A stretch of DNA of 64,000 bases from Rhizobiales bacterium Ga0077545. Its GTDB lineage: Bacteria; Pseudomonadota; Alphaproteobacteria; Rhizobiales; Methylopilaceae. Numbering within the stretch: the stretch's first letter is position 1; each line of letters opens with the position of its first letter. Location: positions 1 through 64,000 of the forward strand of contig LNEV01000006.1 in assembly GCA_001464335.1 (NCBI GenBank), in the 5' to 3' direction. The notes under the pieces were generated by a model. The model did not search any database. It saw nothing but the letters and a program-made list of their open reading frames with translations, and was not told where the DNA came from. Below, in pieces: positions 63,810-64,000 of this stretch. The translations under genes and the position numbers were made by a program.

Positions 63810-64000
63810 TCAGAGTTGCTTCCAGAAGATGACCCGGCTTTCGAGCCACTCGATCAGCTGGTAGACGATGAGCGTGAACAGCGAGAGGATGATGATCAGC
63901 GAGAACACGCCCGCTATGTCGAGCTGGAAGTTCATCGCATAGATCAGATAGCCGATGCCGGCCGAGGCGCCGACGAACTCGCCGACGATCACGCCTAGTA
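63810..64000 (-). CDS. ABC transporter permease (C-terminal part, cut by the window edge)
   Basis: The last ~63 codons of a permease, reading LGVIVGEFVGASAGIGYLIYAM (written here in part as GVIVGEFVGASAG), then a hydrophobic span (VFSLIIILSLFTLIVYQLIEWLE). This is the typical SsuC/TauC-type C-terminus. The 5' end lies beyond 64000. It is transcribed with the substrate-binding protein, 80 bp upstream of it. Confidence 0.88.
   Translation of the reverse strand, partial: LGVIVGEFVGASAGIGYLIYAMNFQLDIAGVFSLIIILSLFTLIVYQLIEWLESRVIFWKQL

Overview
The window is a GC-rich chromosomal segment of an alphaproteobacterium, most probably a member of the Hyphomicrobiales (Rhizobiales). The reasons are the gene order rpoZ-rsh-pyrE-DUF2062-pdxJ-acpS-lepB-rnc-era, porins of the Omp2b type, a GatCAB amidotransferase, a single bifunctional Rsh, and the palindromic intergenic repeats typical of that order. 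I see no IS element, prophage, CRISPR array or rRNA. One tRNA, tRNA-Gln(CTG), is present.

Layout. 1-500: mosaic of intergenic repeats. 0.5-11.3 kb: a tiny membrane protein, an Rsm22-type ribosomal methyltransferase, and on the minus strand a coupled operon gatC-gatA-chorismate mutase-two small proteins-gatB-GT39, then a metallo-beta-lactamase-fold hydrolase and three secreted proteins of unknown function. 11.4-15.3 kb: parC, recO, an SDR. 15.3-16.2 kb: repeat island around a possible structured transcript. 16.2-23.9 kb: the era-to-rpoZ housekeeping cluster. 24-29.4 kb: NYN nuclease, family 5 uracil-DNA glycosylase, a glycine-betaine type ABC transporter behind a perfect 20-bp palindrome, and alaE. 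29.4-35.4 kb: CHASE4-GGDEF-EAL protein, smpB, dapA, a lytic transglycosylase. 35.5-39.5 kb: three porin-family genes, two of them near-duplicates that share a 5' leader stem-loop. 39.7-46.2 kb: an RND pump with its adaptor, tRNA-Gln and a secreted GDPD-RTX protein.

46.5-54.3 kb is the most interesting part. Ten tightly coupled minus-strand genes encode cytochrome c, a 2Fe-2S subunit and Tat-exported molybdenum hydroxylase, a monoheme cytochrome with a flavocytochrome c sulfide dehydrogenase flavoprotein, SoxX, SoxY, SoxZ, SoxA and XdhC. SoxB and SoxCD are absent, and the SoxY carrier arm ends in AACIEDLS instead of GGCGG. This suggests a periplasmic pathway that joins molybdenum hydroxylation to Sox-type sulfur carrier chemistry.

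54.5-61.5 kb is a catabolic cassette: BKACE (beta-keto acid cleavage), a tripartite tricarboxylate transporter (TctABC) and a 3-hydroxyisobutyrate dehydrogenase family enzyme on one strand, and a divergent TIM-barrel isomerase plus FadR-type regulator on the other. Three copies of an ATTGTTGACAACG motif lie in the divergent promoter. 61.5-64 kb holds a second GntR regulator, a stand-alone allophanate hydrolase C-terminal domain, and an NMT1-like ABC substrate-binding protein with the end of its permease, cut by the window edge.
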